This document shows, in pieces, positions 21,120 to 30,735 of a stretch of 64,000 nucleotides of DNA (within the stretch, counting starts at the first letter, position 1; each line of letters begins with the position of its first letter). The notes beneath the pieces were generated by a model. That model was not told the origin of the DNA, ran no database searches, and saw nothing but the letters and a program-made list of their open reading frames with translations. A program made the translations under genes and the position numbers. Source of the stretch: Thauera chlorobenzoica (GTDB taxonomy: Bacteria > Pseudomonadota > Gammaproteobacteria > Burkholderiales > Rhodocyclaceae); the NCBI RefSeq assembly GCF_001922305.1, contig NZ_CP018839.1, forward strand, positions 3,534,001-3,598,000, given 5' to 3'.

Positions 21120-21533
21120 TCAATGTGTGTTGTCGCGCAGCGGATTGGCCAGCCAGGCGCCGTCCGGCAGGCGGTAGATGTCGAAGTCGCTGTCGATCGA
21201 CAGTACCTCCCGGCAGCCTGTCTGCACGGCCAGCTGCACCACCGAGGCATCGGCGAGGTCCATTGGACGATCGCGATACCTGTCGATCAGGCCCGCGACG
21301 GCGCCGATACTGCCCTGCTCCAGCTCGGCGATCGCCAGCCCGCCACGGTCGATCCAGCTCAGCAGGCGCAACTGCGCATCGACGCTGTAGCGCAGCAGAT
21401 GCATGACCTCGGTCAGCACCGGCCAGGTCGTCACCAGCGAAACCTCGTTGCCGCGCAGGAAGGACACGCAGGCCTGATGGTGCCGGTCGGCCGGGTTGAA
21501 CAGCGCCAGCAGCGGCCCCGCGTCAACGATCAT
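21120..21533 (-). CDS. PIN-domain ribonuclease, toxin of a type II pair (VapC-like)
   Basis: 137-aa PIN domain. The acidic residues expected to bind Mg2+ are in MIVDAGPLLALF (Asp4), LTEVMHLL, LADASVV and SIDSDFDIYR. The cellular target cannot be predicted; many VapC proteins cut tRNA or rRNA. Its ATG at 21533 lies inside the end of the antitoxin gene (11-bp overlap), the usual coupled arrangement; a GTG at 21542 is an alternative start. Confidence 0.88.
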   Translation of the reverse strand: MIVDAGPLLALFNPADRHHQACVSFLRGNEVSLVTTWPVLTEVMHLLRYSVDAQLRLLSWIDRGGLAIAELEQGSIGAVAGLIDRYRDRPMDLADASVVQLAVQTGCREVLSIDSDFDIYRLPDGAWLANPLRDNTH

Positions 21534-21774
21534 GCTTCGCACGCAGCGACTCCGTCAGGTAGTCCTTGCGGCGCTCGGCGAGGTCCGTCGGCCCGGCGTC
21601 GGCGCCGCCGAAAAGGTCCTTGCCAAGCTCGTAGGGAGTCTTGCGCGGAGCGACGCGCGCGAGGTACTCGCGCAAGCTGGCCTTGACCAGCTCGCTCTTG
21701 CTGCGCCCGGTCTGCGCGGCGGCACGCGCGAGTTCGGACTCGAGCTCGGGGTCGAGGCGGATCGACAGGGTCAT
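21523..21774 (-). CDS. Ribbon-helix-helix antitoxin
   Basis: 83-aa protein whose N-terminus MTLSIRLDPELESEL and following AAAQTGRSKSELVKASLREYL form the RHH (CopG-like) DNA-binding fold. The C-terminal tail (APRKTPYELGKDLFGG onward) is the likely toxin-binding region. The start is the ATG at 21774; the longer upstream frame is rejected because the RHH fold begins here. Like other antitoxins it should neutralise the PIN protein and repress its own promoter, and an inverted repeat lies over that promoter (separate entry). Confidence 0.87.
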   Translation of the reverse strand: MTLSIRLDPELESELARAAAQTGRSKSELVKASLREYLARVAPRKTPYELGKDLFGGADAGPTDLAERRKDYLTESLRAKHDR

Positions 21775-21788
21775 GGGGCCGGCTTCCT

Positions 21789-21817
21789 GTATTACACAAC
21801 GTAATGCATCGTATGAC
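21789..21817 (-). promoter_or_regulatory. Antitoxin promoter with operator-like inverted repeat
   Basis: On the minus strand, GTCATA (21817-21812), 17 bp, then TAATAC (21794-21789) make a moderate promoter ending 15 bp before the antitoxin ATG. ATTAC (21791-21795) and GTAAT (21801-21805) form a 5-bp inverted repeat with a 5-bp spacer overlapping the -10, the usual place for autorepression by an RHH antitoxin. Confidence 0.45.
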
Positions 21818-21853
21818 GCGCTGCGATCGAAGTCAATTTCGCCCCGCCCCACC

Positions 21854-21859
21854 TATAAT
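21854..21859 (+). promoter_or_regulatory. Probable -10 element of the cobalamin adenosyltransferase gene
   Basis: A perfect TATAAT lies 36 bp before the ATG at 21896; the -35 region is weak. Confidence 0.45.
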
Positions 21860-21895
21860 TATGTGTTACGACAATCACCCCAACTCGAGAACATC

Positions 21896-22447
21896 ATGGG
21901 CAACCGCCTCTCCAAGATTTACACCCGCACCGGCGACGCCGGCACCACCGGCCTGGGCGACGGCAAGCGGGTATCGAAGAACAGCCTGCGCATTCACGCC
22001 CTGGGCGAAGTCGACGAGACCAATGCCGTGGTCGGCCTGCTGCTGTGCGAGGAATTGCCCGACGCGGTGCGCGCACTGCTCACCGACGTCCAGCACGACT
22101 TGTTCGACCTTGGCGGCGAAGTGTGCATCCCCGGCATGAGCATGATCACCGGCAAGCAGGTGACCCGCCTGGAAGAGACGCTCGACGGCTTCAACGAAGC
22201 GCTGCCGCCGCTCAAGGACTTCATCCTGCCCGGCGGCAGCCGGGCTGCGGCGCTCGCCCACCACGCCCGCACCGTATGCCGCCGCGCCGAGCGCGCGCTG
22301 GTCGCGCTGGCGCTGGAAGAAGCGGTGAATGACGGCCCGCGCCAGTACCTCAACCGGCTGTCGGACCTGCTCTTCGTCCTCGGCCGCGTGCTCAACCGTG
22401 CCGCTGGGCGCGACGATGTGCTGTGGCAGAAGCGCAAGAACGCCTGA
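21896..22447 (+). CDS. Cob(I)yrinic acid a,c-diamide adenosyltransferase (PduO type)
   Basis: 183-aa ATP:corrinoid adenosyltransferase of the PduO family, which forms coenzyme B12 from cob(I)alamin. The N-terminal ATP loop IYTRTGDAGTTGLGDG (about residues 8-23), DETNAVVG and the helix CRRAERALVAL near 128, followed by NRLSDLLFVLGR, are characteristic. The gene is isolated from other cobalamin genes here. Its stop codon directly abuts that of dinB, with TGA/TCA forming one palindromic TGATCA. Confidence 0.93.
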   Translation: MGNRLSKIYTRTGDAGTTGLGDGKRVSKNSLRIHALGEVDETNAVVGLLLCEELPDAVRALLTDVQHDLFDLGGEVCIPGMSMITGKQVTRLEETLDGFNEALPPLKDFILPGGSRAAALAHHARTVCRRAERALVALALEEAVNDGPRQYLNRLSDLLFVLGRVLNRAAGRDDVLWQKRKNA

Positions 22448-23527
<1,080 letters not shown>

Positions 23528-23629
23528 ACCGGGTGCCCTCCGGCATCGCGGCGCGCTCCGGCCCGGTCCGCATCCATGCCCCGGTAGGACGGCCCGCCCA
23601 TGACTTCACCCCGTGCCGCAAACGGCAAG

Positions 23630-23662
23630 GGCGTGCCGGCGCGGACGGCGCCCCGGCACGCC
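23630..23662 (-). terminator. Hairpin immediately downstream of aroG
   Basis: GGCGTGCCGG (23630-23639) and CCGGCACGCC (23653-23662) form a perfect 10-bp stem, extended outward by AAACGG/CCGTTT, the latter touching the aroG stop codon. There is no real T-tract on the minus strand, so it may be a weak or Rho-assisted terminator or an mRNA 3'-end stabiliser. Confidence 0.5.
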
Positions 23663-23671
23663 TTTAACCGT

Positions 23672-24757
23672 TTACTCGAACTCGGCCGCGCGCTTGACCC
23701 GGCGCTGGCGCACCGCCTCGGCGAGAATGTCGAGCACCTGCACACTGTCTTCCCAGCCGATGCAGGCATCGGTGATGCTCTTGCCGTACTCGAGCTCCTT
23801 GCCCGGCATCAGGTCCTGGCGCCCTTCCTTGAGGTGGGACTCGACCATCACCCCCATGATCCGCTCATCGCCGGCAGCCATCTGGGCGGCGGTATCCTTC
23901 GCCACCTCGATCTGCAGCCGGTGCTGCTTGCGGCTGTTGGCGTGGGAAAAATCGATCATCACCTTCGAGCAGACGCTGGCAGCGGCCAGCTCCTTGCTTG
24001 CGACATCGACGCTCGCGGCGTCGTAGTTCGGCTCCTTGCCGCCGCGCAGGATCACGTGGCAGTCCTCGTTGCCGCGGGTGGACACGATCGCCGAATGGCC
24101 GGCCTTGGTCACCGACAGGAAGTGGTGCGGCGCCTGCGCGGCCTTGATCGCATCGACCGCGATGCGCAGGTTGCCGTCGGTGCCGTTCTTGAAGCCGACC
24201 GGACACGACAGGCCGGAAGCGAGTTCGCGGTGCACCTGGCTTTCGGTGGTGCGCGCGCCGATTGCCCCCCAGGCGATCAGATCGGCGATGTACTGCGGCG
24301 TGATCATGTCGAGGAACTCGGTGCCCGCCGGCAGGCCGAGTTCGTTGATTTCCCACAGCAGCTTGCGCGCGAGGCGCACGCCCTCGTTGATGCGGAAGCT
24401 GTTGTCGAGGTAAGGATCATTGATCAGCCCCTTCCAGCCCACCGTGGTGCGCGGCTTCTCGAAATACACCCGCATCACCACGAGGAGGTCGTCCTTGAGC
24501 CGGTCGGCCTCGACCTTGAGCTTGTTCGCATAATCGATCGCAGCCGCGGCATCGTGGATCGAGCATGGCCCGATCACCACCAGCAGACGGTCGTCGGCGC
24601 CATAAAGGATGCGGTGGATACCCTGGCGCGCCTCGTAGGCGACTGCCGCGGCCTTCGGCGTGGCCGGAAACTCGCGCAACACGTGCACCGGCGGCACGAG
24701 TTCCTTGATTTCCTGGATGCGGACGTCGTCGATGTGGATCTTCATGGAGGCGGGCAT
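23672..24757 (-). CDS. aroG: 3-deoxy-7-phosphoheptulonate synthase, class I
   Basis: DAHP synthase (361 aa) joins phosphoenolpyruvate and erythrose-4-phosphate, the entry to aromatic amino acid synthesis. It has the class I features: VIGPCSIHDAAAAIDYA near residue 67, MRVYFEKPRTTVGWKGLIND near 95, GFKNGTDGN and the C-terminal GWEDSVQVLDILAEAV. Overall similarity is to AroG/AroF-type feedback-regulated enzymes; which amino acid inhibits it cannot be read reliably. Start at 24757 or ATG 24745. A -10-like TAGAAT is at 24799-24794 on the minus strand. Confidence 0.95.
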   Translation of the reverse strand: MPASMKIHIDDVRIQEIKELVPPVHVLREFPATPKAAAVAYEARQGIHRILYGADDRLLVVIGPCSIHDAAAAIDYANKLKVEADRLKDDLLVVMRVYFEKPRTTVGWKGLINDPYLDNSFRINEGVRLARKLLWEINELGLPAGTEFLDMITPQYIADLIAWGAIGARTTESQVHRELASGLSCPVGFKNGTDGNLRIAVDAIKAAQAPHHFLSVTKAGHSAIVSTRGNEDCHVILRGGKEPNYDAASVDVASKELAAASVCSKVMIDFSHANSRKQHRLQIEVAKDTAAQMAAGDERIMGVMVESHLKEGRQDLMPGKELEYGKSITDACIGWEDSVQVLDILAEAVRQRRVKRAAEFE

Positions 24758-24793
24758 GCTCGAACTCTACGTCAAGGCTGGAAGAAGCTTCCG

Positions 24794-24799
24794 ATTCTA
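24794..24799 (-). promoter_or_regulatory. Probable -10 element of aroG
   Basis: TAGAAT on the minus strand, 36 bp upstream of the aroG start. The rest of the 24758-24986 gap shows no other clear element. Confidence 0.35.
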
Positions 24800-24986
24800 G
24801 CCCAAAGCACGGCACGGCTGGGTTTGTCGCCGGCGATCGTACGCCTCGGAAGTCGTCCTGTTTGCGGCCTCCTGCCCTGTTTTCGGCGTCTTTTCGGATA
24901 CCGGGCATCATCAGCGGAATAAGACTCGGTAAAAACAGTCAAACCACCGTAGCTTTACAGAACAGCCCCCACAGAGGCCCGCCGCC

Positions 24987-25919
24987 ATGCTGATCAAGCC
25001 CCCTCCCGAGCTCCCCCCGTCCGAGATCACGCCGCGCAAGCTGTTCGAGGCGCGGCGCAGCTTCCTCGCCCACACCGCCCTCGGCCTGACCGCGGGCGCC
25101 GCCCTCTGGCACGGCCTGCCGGTGCACGCGGCGAGCCGCCTGGATGGCCGGCCTTCGCCGCACTCGACGACCGAGCCGCTCACCGCACACAAGGCGGTGA
25201 CGGGCTACAACAACTTCTACGAATTCGGCACCGACAAGGCCGACCCCGCGCGCCACGCGGCGAAGATGCAGGTCCGCCCGTGGACGCTGCGCGTCGAAGG
25301 CCTCGCCGCCCGCCCGCGCAGCTTCGACCTCGACGATGTGCTGAAGCTGGCGCCGCTGGAGGAGCGCATCTACCGCCTGCGCTGCGTCGAAGGCTGGTCG
25401 ATGGTGATTCCATGGCTGGGCTTTCCCCTGGCCGCCGTGCTGAAGGAAGTCGAACCGCTGGGCAGTGCGAAATACGTCGAGTTCGTCAGCCATTACGACC
25501 CGGCGATCATGCTCCGGCGGCCGGTCCTCGACTGGCCCTACCGCGAAGGCCTGCGCCTGGACGAAGCCCTGCATCCGCTGACGATCCTGGCCCTGGGGCT
25601 GTACGGCGAAGCGCTGCCGAACCAGAACGGCGCCCCGCTGCGCCTGGTCGTGCCGTGGAAGTACGGCTTCAAGAGCGCGAAGTCGATCGTCGCCATCCGC
25701 CTCGTCGAGCACCAGCCCGCCACCGCATGGAACCTGGCGGCACCGCAGGAGTACGGCTTCTACTCCAACGTCAACCCGCAGGTCGCCCACCCGCGCTGGA
25801 GCCAGGCCAGCGAGCGCCGCATCGGCGAACTGCGCAAGCGCCCGACGCTGATGTTCAACGGCTACGCCGAACAGGTCGCCGGCCTCTACCGGGGCATGGA
25901 TCTGGCAAAGGAGTTCTGA
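24987..25919 (+). CDS. msrP: Protein-methionine-sulfoxide reductase, catalytic subunit MsrP
   Basis: MsrP/YedY (310 aa), the periplasmic molybdoenzyme that reduces methionine sulfoxide in envelope proteins. A twin-arginine signal ([17 protein letters not shown], residues about 27-43) directs export of the folded protein. Cys133 in [15 protein letters not shown] is the molybdenum ligand. [12 protein letters not shown] and [14 protein letters not shown] are typical sulfite-oxidase-fold segments. It is followed 90 bp later by msrQ, its haem partner. It depends on molybdopterin, for which mog, moeA and moeB lie in the same window. Confidence 0.96.
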   Translation: MLIKPPPELPPSEITPRKLFEARRSFLAHTALGLTAGAALWHGLPVHAASRLDGRPSPHSTTEPLTAHKAVTGYNNFYEFGTDKADPARHAAKMQVRPWTLRVEGLAARPRSFDLDDVLKLAPLEERIYRLRCVEGWSMVIPWLGFPLAAVLKEVEPLGSAKYVEFVSHYDPAIMLRRPVLDWPYREGLRLDEALHPLTILALGLYGEALPNQNGAPLRLVVPWKYGFKSAKSIVAIRLVEHQPATAWNLAAPQEYGFYSNVNPQVAHPRWSQASERRIGELRKRPTLMFNGYAEQVAGLYRGMDLAKEF

Positions 25920-26009
25920 ACCGGAGCCTTTCCCCCGGACCGTTTCCCGCCCCAGGGCCCGCCGCTCCACCTTCGCCCTCTCTTTCTTTTCGTTTACCCG
26001 CCCGCCGCC

Positions 26010-26699
26010 ATGCCACTTCTTCCACCTTCGCTGCGAATGCCTTCCGCACGCCGGATCTCGTCGATCAAGGCGCTGCTTTTCGTGCTCTGCCTGATCCCCG
26101 CCGCACGGCTCGCCCTCGGCTGGCAGGCCGACACCCTCGGCGCCAACCCGGTCGAGACCCTCACCCGCGACAGCGGCGAGTGGGCGCTGCGCTTTCTGCT
26201 GCTGACCCTCACGGTGACGCCGCTGCGCCGCCTCAGCGGCCTGCACTGGCTGCTGCGCCTGCGCCGCATGCTGGGGCTGTACGCCTTCGCCTACGCCGCG
26301 GCGCACTTCGCCCTCTACCTGTGGCTGGACCAGTTCTTCGACTGGGGCGCGATCGCCCGCGACCTCCTCGAGCGCCCGTTCATCAGCGTCGGTTTCGCCG
26401 CCTTCGTGCTGCTGCTGCCGCTCGCTGCCACCTCCAACGCCTTCGCCATCGGCCGTCTCGGCGGCCGCCGCTGGCAGGCGCTGCACCGCGCGGTGTACGG
26501 CATCGCGATCCTCGCGGTGATGCATTTCTGGTGGTTGGTGAAAGCCGACCTGCGTGAACCGCTGCTCTACGCTGCGATCCTGGCCGTGCTGCTGGGCCTG
26601 CGTGCATGGTGGCGCGAACAGGAGCGCCGCCGCCAGCTGTCGGTGCCGCCGCCGGCGAAGCACCTCGAGCGCCCGCTGATCCGGATCATGCCGAAGTAG
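26010..26699 (+). CDS. msrQ: Protein-methionine-sulfoxide reductase, haem-binding subunit MsrQ
   Basis: MsrQ/YedZ (229 aa), a ferric-reductase-like membrane protein passing quinol electrons to MsrP. Five or six hydrophobic segments are visible, with candidate haem histidines in AYAAAHFALYLW (about residue 95), RWQALHRAVYG (about 160) and VMHFWWLVKA (about 174). GEWALRFLLLTLTVTPLR is a family hallmark. The 3' end overlaps that of the convergent methyltransferase gene by 14 bp. Confidence 0.95.
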   Translation: MPLLPPSLRMPSARRISSIKALLFVLCLIPAARLALGWQADTLGANPVETLTRDSGEWALRFLLLTLTVTPLRRLSGLHWLLRLRRMLGLYAFAYAAAHFALYLWLDQFFDWGAIARDLLERPFISVGFAAFVLLLPLAATSNAFAIGRLGGRRWQALHRAVYGIAILAVMHFWWLVKADLREPLLYAAILAVLLGLRAWWREQERRRQLSVPPPAKHLERPLIRIMPK

Positions 26700-27984
26700 C
26701 CCGAGGCGAGACCGCCAGCCGCCATAGCGAAGTGACTTCGGCGGCACGCGCGGCGTGCAGCGCATCGCCGGCGTCGGCGGCCTTGCGGTGGCGCGGACGG
26801 ATGTCCTCGCGGCCGGCCACCTCCAGCCCGGCCGCTTCGATCCAGCCGAGCAGTTCGGCGCGCGTGCGCAGGCCGAGGTGCTCGGCGAGATCCGACAGGA
26901 TCAGCCAGCCCTCGCCGTCCGCCTCCAGATGCGCCGCCAGCCCGGCGAGAAAGCCGCGCAGCATGCGGCTGTCGGGGTCGTACACCGCGTGCTCGATCGC
27001 CGCCCCCGGCCTGGCCGGGACCCAGGGCGGATTGCACACCACCAGCGGCGCGCGCCCGGGCGGAAAGAGATCGGCGTGCACCAGCTCGACGCCACCGGCC
27101 AGCCCCAGGCGGTCGAGGTTTTCACGGGCGCAGCCCAGCGCCCGCGCATCCTGATCGGTGGCCACGACCCGGGCCACCCCCCGCCGCGCGAGCAGGGCGG
27201 CGATCACCCCGGAGCCGGTACCGATGTCGAACGCCAGCCGTGGCGACGGCAGGGGAACGCGTGCGACCAGGTCCAGGTATTCGCCGCGGAGCGGCGAGAA
27301 CACCCCGTACCAGGGATGGATGTGCGCCTCCAGCGCCGGCACCCACACGCCTTTGCGCCGCCACTCATGCGCCCCGATCAGGCCGAGCAGCTCGCGCAGG
27401 GAGATCACGAACGGCGCCGCGGGGAGGTCCGCATCGGGGGTGCCGGCAATCGCTTCGGCCACGGCTTCGGCGACGTCCGGTGCCCGCCGAAACGGAATAC
27501 GCGTTGCGCTCTCGACGGGGATCAGCAACATCCCCAGCGCGCGCGCACGCTGGGCCTGGGCCATGCGGTGCAGGTGGAAGGCCTCGGCCGCCGCAGCCGG
27601 TTCGCGGGCACGCTTGCGCGGACGGGCGGCGGCGCGTCGGCCCATGGCCTGGAGCAGCTGGCGGGCGTTGTGGTAGTCGCCCCGCCACAGCAGGGCGGTG
27701 CCCTCGCAGGCGAGCCGCCAGGCAGCGTCGGCCGTCATCGTGTCGTCCGCCACCACCACCCGTTTCGGCGGCGCCTGGCCGCTCTCGGAGCGCCAGCGCG
27801 CGCTGCGGACCGCACCGTCTTCAGTCCACGTCAGGCAGGAACTCCGGGCCGCGGAACCGGCCGCCGTGCGCGCCATTTCCTCGCACCCTGCATCGCCCGC
27901 GGCCGCAGGCGCGGTGTGGCGAGTGCCCGCGACCGTGCCCGCCAGGCCAGCATGCACCGCACCGTCCCGCCGCCGGGGGCTCAA
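26686..27984 (-). CDS. Class I SAM-dependent methyltransferase
   Basis: 432-aa protein with a C-terminal Rossmann methyltransferase domain: DIGTGSGVIAALLARRG near residue 248 binds SAM, and VVCNPPWVPARPG near 315 is the NPPW catalytic motif of N5-glutamine or N6-adenine methyltransferases (HemK/RsmC-like). The N-terminal 100 residues look poorly conserved. The start GTG/ATG at 27984 overlaps the mog stop by 4 bp, which supports the long form. The substrate is not known. Confidence 0.85.
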   Translation of the reverse strand: MSPRRRDGAVHAGLAGTVAGTRHTAPAAAGDAGCEEMARTAAGSAARSSCLTWTEDGAVRSARWRSESGQAPPKRVVVADDTMTADAAWRLACEGTALLWRGDYHNARQLLQAMGRRAAARPRKRAREPAAAAEAFHLHRMAQAQRARALGMLLIPVESATRIPFRRAPDVAEAVAEAIAGTPDADLPAAPFVISLRELLGLIGAHEWRRKGVWVPALEAHIHPWYGVFSPLRGEYLDLVARVPLPSPRLAFDIGTGSGVIAALLARRGVARVVATDQDARALGCARENLDRLGLAGGVELVHADLFPPGRAPLVVCNPPWVPARPGAAIEHAVYDPDSRMLRGFLAGLAAHLEADGEGWLILSDLAEHLGLRTRAELLGWIEAAGLEVAGREDIRPRHRKAADAGDALHAARAAEVTSLWRLAVSPRATSA

Positions 27985-28571
27985 GCCTGTTTCGTCCGGA
28001 TCGCGTGCTTGGGGCGGAAGGCCTTGATCACCGCTTCGTCGGTTTCGATGTAGGGCCCGCCGATGAGATCGATGCAGTAGGGCACGGCGGCGAAGATGCC
28101 GACGTGGCGCACCGCGCCGTCGGCGTCGCGCACGCCTTCGAGGGTCTCGCGGATCGATTTGGGCTGGCCGGGCAGGTTGATGATCAGGCAGCGGCCGCGG
28201 ATCACCGCGACCTGGCGCGACAGGATCGCGGTGGGGACGAAGTTCAGGCTGATGCGGCGCATCTCCTCGCCGAAACCGGGCATTTCCTTGTCGCCGACTG
28301 CGAGCGTGGCCTCGGGAGTCAGGTCGCGCGGCGCCGGGCCGGTGCCACCGGTGGTCAGCACCAGGCCGCAGCCGGCCTCATCGGCCAGTTCGACCAGGGT
28401 GCGCTCGATCAGCGGGCGCTCGTCCGGAATCAGCCGCGTCTCGGCGCTCCACGGCGAGATCAGCGCCCTGCCCAGCCAGTCCTGCAGCGCGGGGATGCCT
28501 TGATCTTCGTAAGTGCCTTCGGAGGCGCGGTCGCTGATCGACACCAGGCCGATGCGGATGGGTTCGCTCAT
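27981..28571 (-). CDS. mog: Molybdopterin adenylyltransferase
   Basis: Mog (196 aa) adenylylates molybdopterin before molybdate insertion. The MoCF-biosynthesis fold is shown by RIGLVSISDRASEGTYEDQG at the N-terminus and LVLTTGGTGPAPRDLTPEAT around residues 71-90. The C-terminal extension (GGPYIETDEAVIKAFRPK) is the usual Mog ending. It precedes the methyltransferase with a 4-bp overlap. Confidence 0.95.
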   Translation of the reverse strand: MSEPIRIGLVSISDRASEGTYEDQGIPALQDWLGRALISPWSAETRLIPDERPLIERTLVELADEAGCGLVLTTGGTGPAPRDLTPEATLAVGDKEMPGFGEEMRRISLNFVPTAILSRQVAVIRGRCLIINLPGQPKSIRETLEGVRDADGAVRHVGIFAAVPYCIDLIGGPYIETDEAVIKAFRPKHAIRTKQA

Positions 28572-28656
28572 GGGTTCAGTCTCGTCGTCGGTGGATCACA
28601 GGGGTGCAGCAGCAGGCATGCGGCGAAGGCCGCAGCGGCCGGCGCGTGCGCCCGCT

Positions 28657-29271
28657 TCATTCGCCCGCAGTCTCGCCCGGGGCGGTCGCCACGCCCGGGG
28701 CCCCTTCCCCGGCCTCTTCCGCGGCGGCGTCCTGCGCTTCCTGCAGTTCGCGCAGCACGCGGAAGATCTCGCGAAAGGACTTTGGCGGCTTGCCGGCCTC
28801 GCGCTCCTTGAGTGCGTTGCGGCGCAGCGTGCGCAGGTATTGCAGATCGGCGCCGGGCCAGGATTCGGCGATGCTGCCGATGACTTTCTCGTCCTCGAGC
28901 AGATCGCTGCGCAAGCGCTCGAGGCGGTGCATCTTCGCCACTTCGGCGGCTGAATTCCCGGCGAAGATCTCGAGCTGGGCCTGGATCGGCGCCGGGTCGA
29001 TCTTGCGCATCAGCTTGCCGATGTACTGCATCTGGCGCCGCCGCGCTTCCATCTTGAAGCCTTGCGCGGCGCGGATGGCGTCGTACAGCACATCGGGCAG
29101 CGGCACTTTCTTCAGGCGCTCGGCGGACAGCGCGACGAGTTGTTCGCCCAGGTCCTGCAGTGCGTGCATTTCGCGCTTGCGACTGCTTTTGCTTGCTGGC
29201 TCGACGAAATCGTCCTCGTCCGGCACGGCGGGATGGGGGGAATGGCGTGAATCGGAGCGCATTGCGTGCAT
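28657..29271 (-). CDS. darP: Ribosome biogenesis factor DarP (YjgA, DUF615)
   Basis: 204-aa DUF615 protein; in E. coli, DarP helps late 50S subunit assembly. Typical segments are KREMHALQDLGEQLVAL, PLPDVLYDAIRAA, RRRQMQYIGKLMR and the helical, highly charged centre. The acidic Ala/Glu-rich C-terminal tail is lineage-specific. The start is probably ATG 29271 (alternatives 29262 and 29316). It is divergent from pmbA, a linkage also found in E. coli. Confidence 0.92.
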   Translation of the reverse strand: MHAMRSDSRHSPHPAVPDEDDFVEPASKSSRKREMHALQDLGEQLVALSAERLKKVPLPDVLYDAIRAAQGFKMEARRRQMQYIGKLMRKIDPAPIQAQLEIFAGNSAAEVAKMHRLERLRSDLLEDEKVIGSIAESWPGADLQYLRTLRRNALKEREAGKPPKSFREIFRVLRELQEAQDAAAEEAGEGAPGVATAPGETAGE

Positions 29272-29292
29272 GGGGGGCTGGCGTGATCGGAG

Positions 29293-29302
29293 TAAGATTA
29301 TA
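29293..29302. promoter_or_regulatory. Overlapping divergent -10 elements, darP/pmbA
   Basis: TAAGATTATA reads as TAAGAT (+, 29293-29298) toward pmbA and TATAAT (-, 29302-29297) toward darP. The same GTAAGATTATAG string recurs between rsmE and the inositol-phosphatase gene. Confidence 0.4.
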
Positions 29303-29327
29303 GCCTTTGCACGCACACGACCCCTCC

Positions 29328-30692
29328 ATGTCCGATCAAGGCTTTTCCTTCACCCAGGCGCAGCTCGCCGAAATTGCCACCGACATCCTGAAGCACGCCA
29401 AACAAGGCGGCGCCTCGGCCTGCGAGACCGACGTTTCGGAAGGCTTCGGCCAGTCGGTCGCAGTGCGCCGGAGCGAAGTCGATACCATCGAGTACAACCG
29501 CGACAAGGGCGTCGGCGTCACCGTCTATCTGGGCCAGCAGCGCGGCTATGCGAGCACCTCCGATTTCTCCAAGAAGGCGCTGCAGGCCACGGTCGACGCC
29601 GCACTGTCGATCGCCCGCTTCACCGCCCCCGACCCCTGCGCCGGACTGGCGGATGCGGCGCTGATGGCGCGCGCGCAGGACATGCCCGACCTCGACCTCT
29701 TCCACCCGTGGAAGATCGACATCGACACCGCGATCGAACTCGCCCGCCGCTGCGAGGACGCCGCCTTCGCGGTGAGCCCGAAAATCCGCAACTCGGAAGG
29801 GGCCAACACCTCGATCCAGCAGTCGCACTTCGTTTCCGCCAACAGCCACGGCTTTCTCGGCGGCTACGCGACCACCCGCCACGGCCTGTCGTGCTCGGTG
29901 ATCGCCGGCGACAGCGACGACAGCGACGATAGCGACGGCATGCAGCGCGAATTCTGGTACGACTCGCGGCGCGATCCGGCCGAACTGATGGCGGCGGAAG
30001 AAATCGGCCGCATCGCCGGCGAGCGCGCGATCGCCCGGCTGGGGGCGAGGCAGATCCGCACCTGCGAAGTGCCGGTGATCTTCGAAGCTCCGCTCGCGGT
30101 CTCGCTGCTCGGCAACTTCACGCAGGCCGTCAGTGGCGGCTCGCTGTACCGCAAATCGAGCTTCCTGCTCGACAGCCTGGGGCAGTCCGTGTTCTCCCCC
30201 GTGGTCAGCATCTCCGAGCGCCCGCACCTGAAAAAAGCCTTCGGCTCCAGCCCCTTCGACAGCGACGGCGTCGCCACCCGCGACCGTGAAGTGGTCATCG
30301 ACGGCGTACTCCAGGGCTACTTCCTGTCCGCCTACTCGGCGCGCAAGCTGGGCATGCAGACCACCGCCAACGCCGGCGGCTCACACAACCTGCGGGTGAA
30401 GCCGGGGGCGCAGGATCTCGCCGGACTGATCCGGCAGATGGACCGCGGCCTGCTCGTCACCGAACTGCTCGGCCACGGGGTCAATTACGTCACCGGCGAC
30501 TACTCGCGCGGTGCCGCCGGCTTCTGGGTGGAAAAGGGTCGCATCAAGCATGCAGTCGAGGAAGTCACCATCGCCGGCAACCTGCGCGACATGTTCCGCG
30601 GCATCGTCGCGGTCGGCAACGACGCCCTGCCGCGCGGGGCCAAGATGTGCGGCTCGCTGCTGATCGACAACATGAAAGTGGCCGGGCGCTGA
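29328..30692 (+). CDS. pmbA: Metalloprotease PmbA (TldE)
   Basis: PmbA/TldE (454 aa), partner of TldD in a heterodimeric metalloprotease that matures peptides (microcin B17 in E. coli) and cleaves unfolded peptides. PmbA itself supports the TldD active site. Family segments include EYNRDKGVGVTVYLGQQRG near residue 55, SSPFDSDGVATRDREVV, TANAGGSHNLRVKPG and the end RGAKMCGSLLIDNMKVAGR. The ATG at 29328 is chosen. An acidic three-copy repeat is inserted near residue 195. tldD is not in the window. Confidence 0.96.
   Translation: MSDQGFSFTQAQLAEIATDILKHAKQGGASACETDVSEGFGQSVAVRRSEVDTIEYNRDKGVGVTVYLGQQRGYASTSDFSKKALQATVDAALSIARFTAPDPCAGLADAALMARAQDMPDLDLFHPWKIDIDTAIELARRCEDAAFAVSPKIRNSEGANTSIQQSHFVSANSHGFLGGYATTRHGLSCSVIAGDSDDSDDSDGMQREFWYDSRRDPAELMAAEEIGRIAGERAIARLGARQIRTCEVPVIFEAPLAVSLLGNFTQAVSGGSLYRKSSFLLDSLGQSVFSPVVSISERPHLKKAFGSSPFDSDGVATRDREVVIDGVLQGYFLSAYSARKLGMQTTANAGGSHNLRVKPGAQDLAGLIRQMDRGLLVTELLGHGVNYVTGDYSRGAAGFWVEKGRIKHAVEEVTIAGNLRDMFRGIVAVGNDALPRGAKMCGSLLIDNMKVAGR
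29910..29936 (+). repeat. Three 9-bp tandem repeats in pmbA
   Basis: Two identical GACAGCGAC units and one GATAGCGAC encode Asp-Ser-Asp three times at about residues 195-203, in a surface loop position. It could expand or contract in frame. Confidence 0.85.
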
Positions 30693-30714
30693 GCCCGGCG
30701 GTCGTGCCCCTGAA

Positions 30715-30735
30715 GGGGGCCTATAATCGGCCCCC
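30715..30735. promoter_or_regulatory. TATAAT inside a perfect GC-rich inverted repeat
   Basis: GGGGGCC (30715-30721) and GGCCCCC (30729-30735) flank TATAATC. The TATAAT (30722-30727) is a good -10 for the first TRAP binding-protein gene, 38 bp before its start. The repeat could be an operator, or the downstream hairpin of pmbA. Confidence 0.5.
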
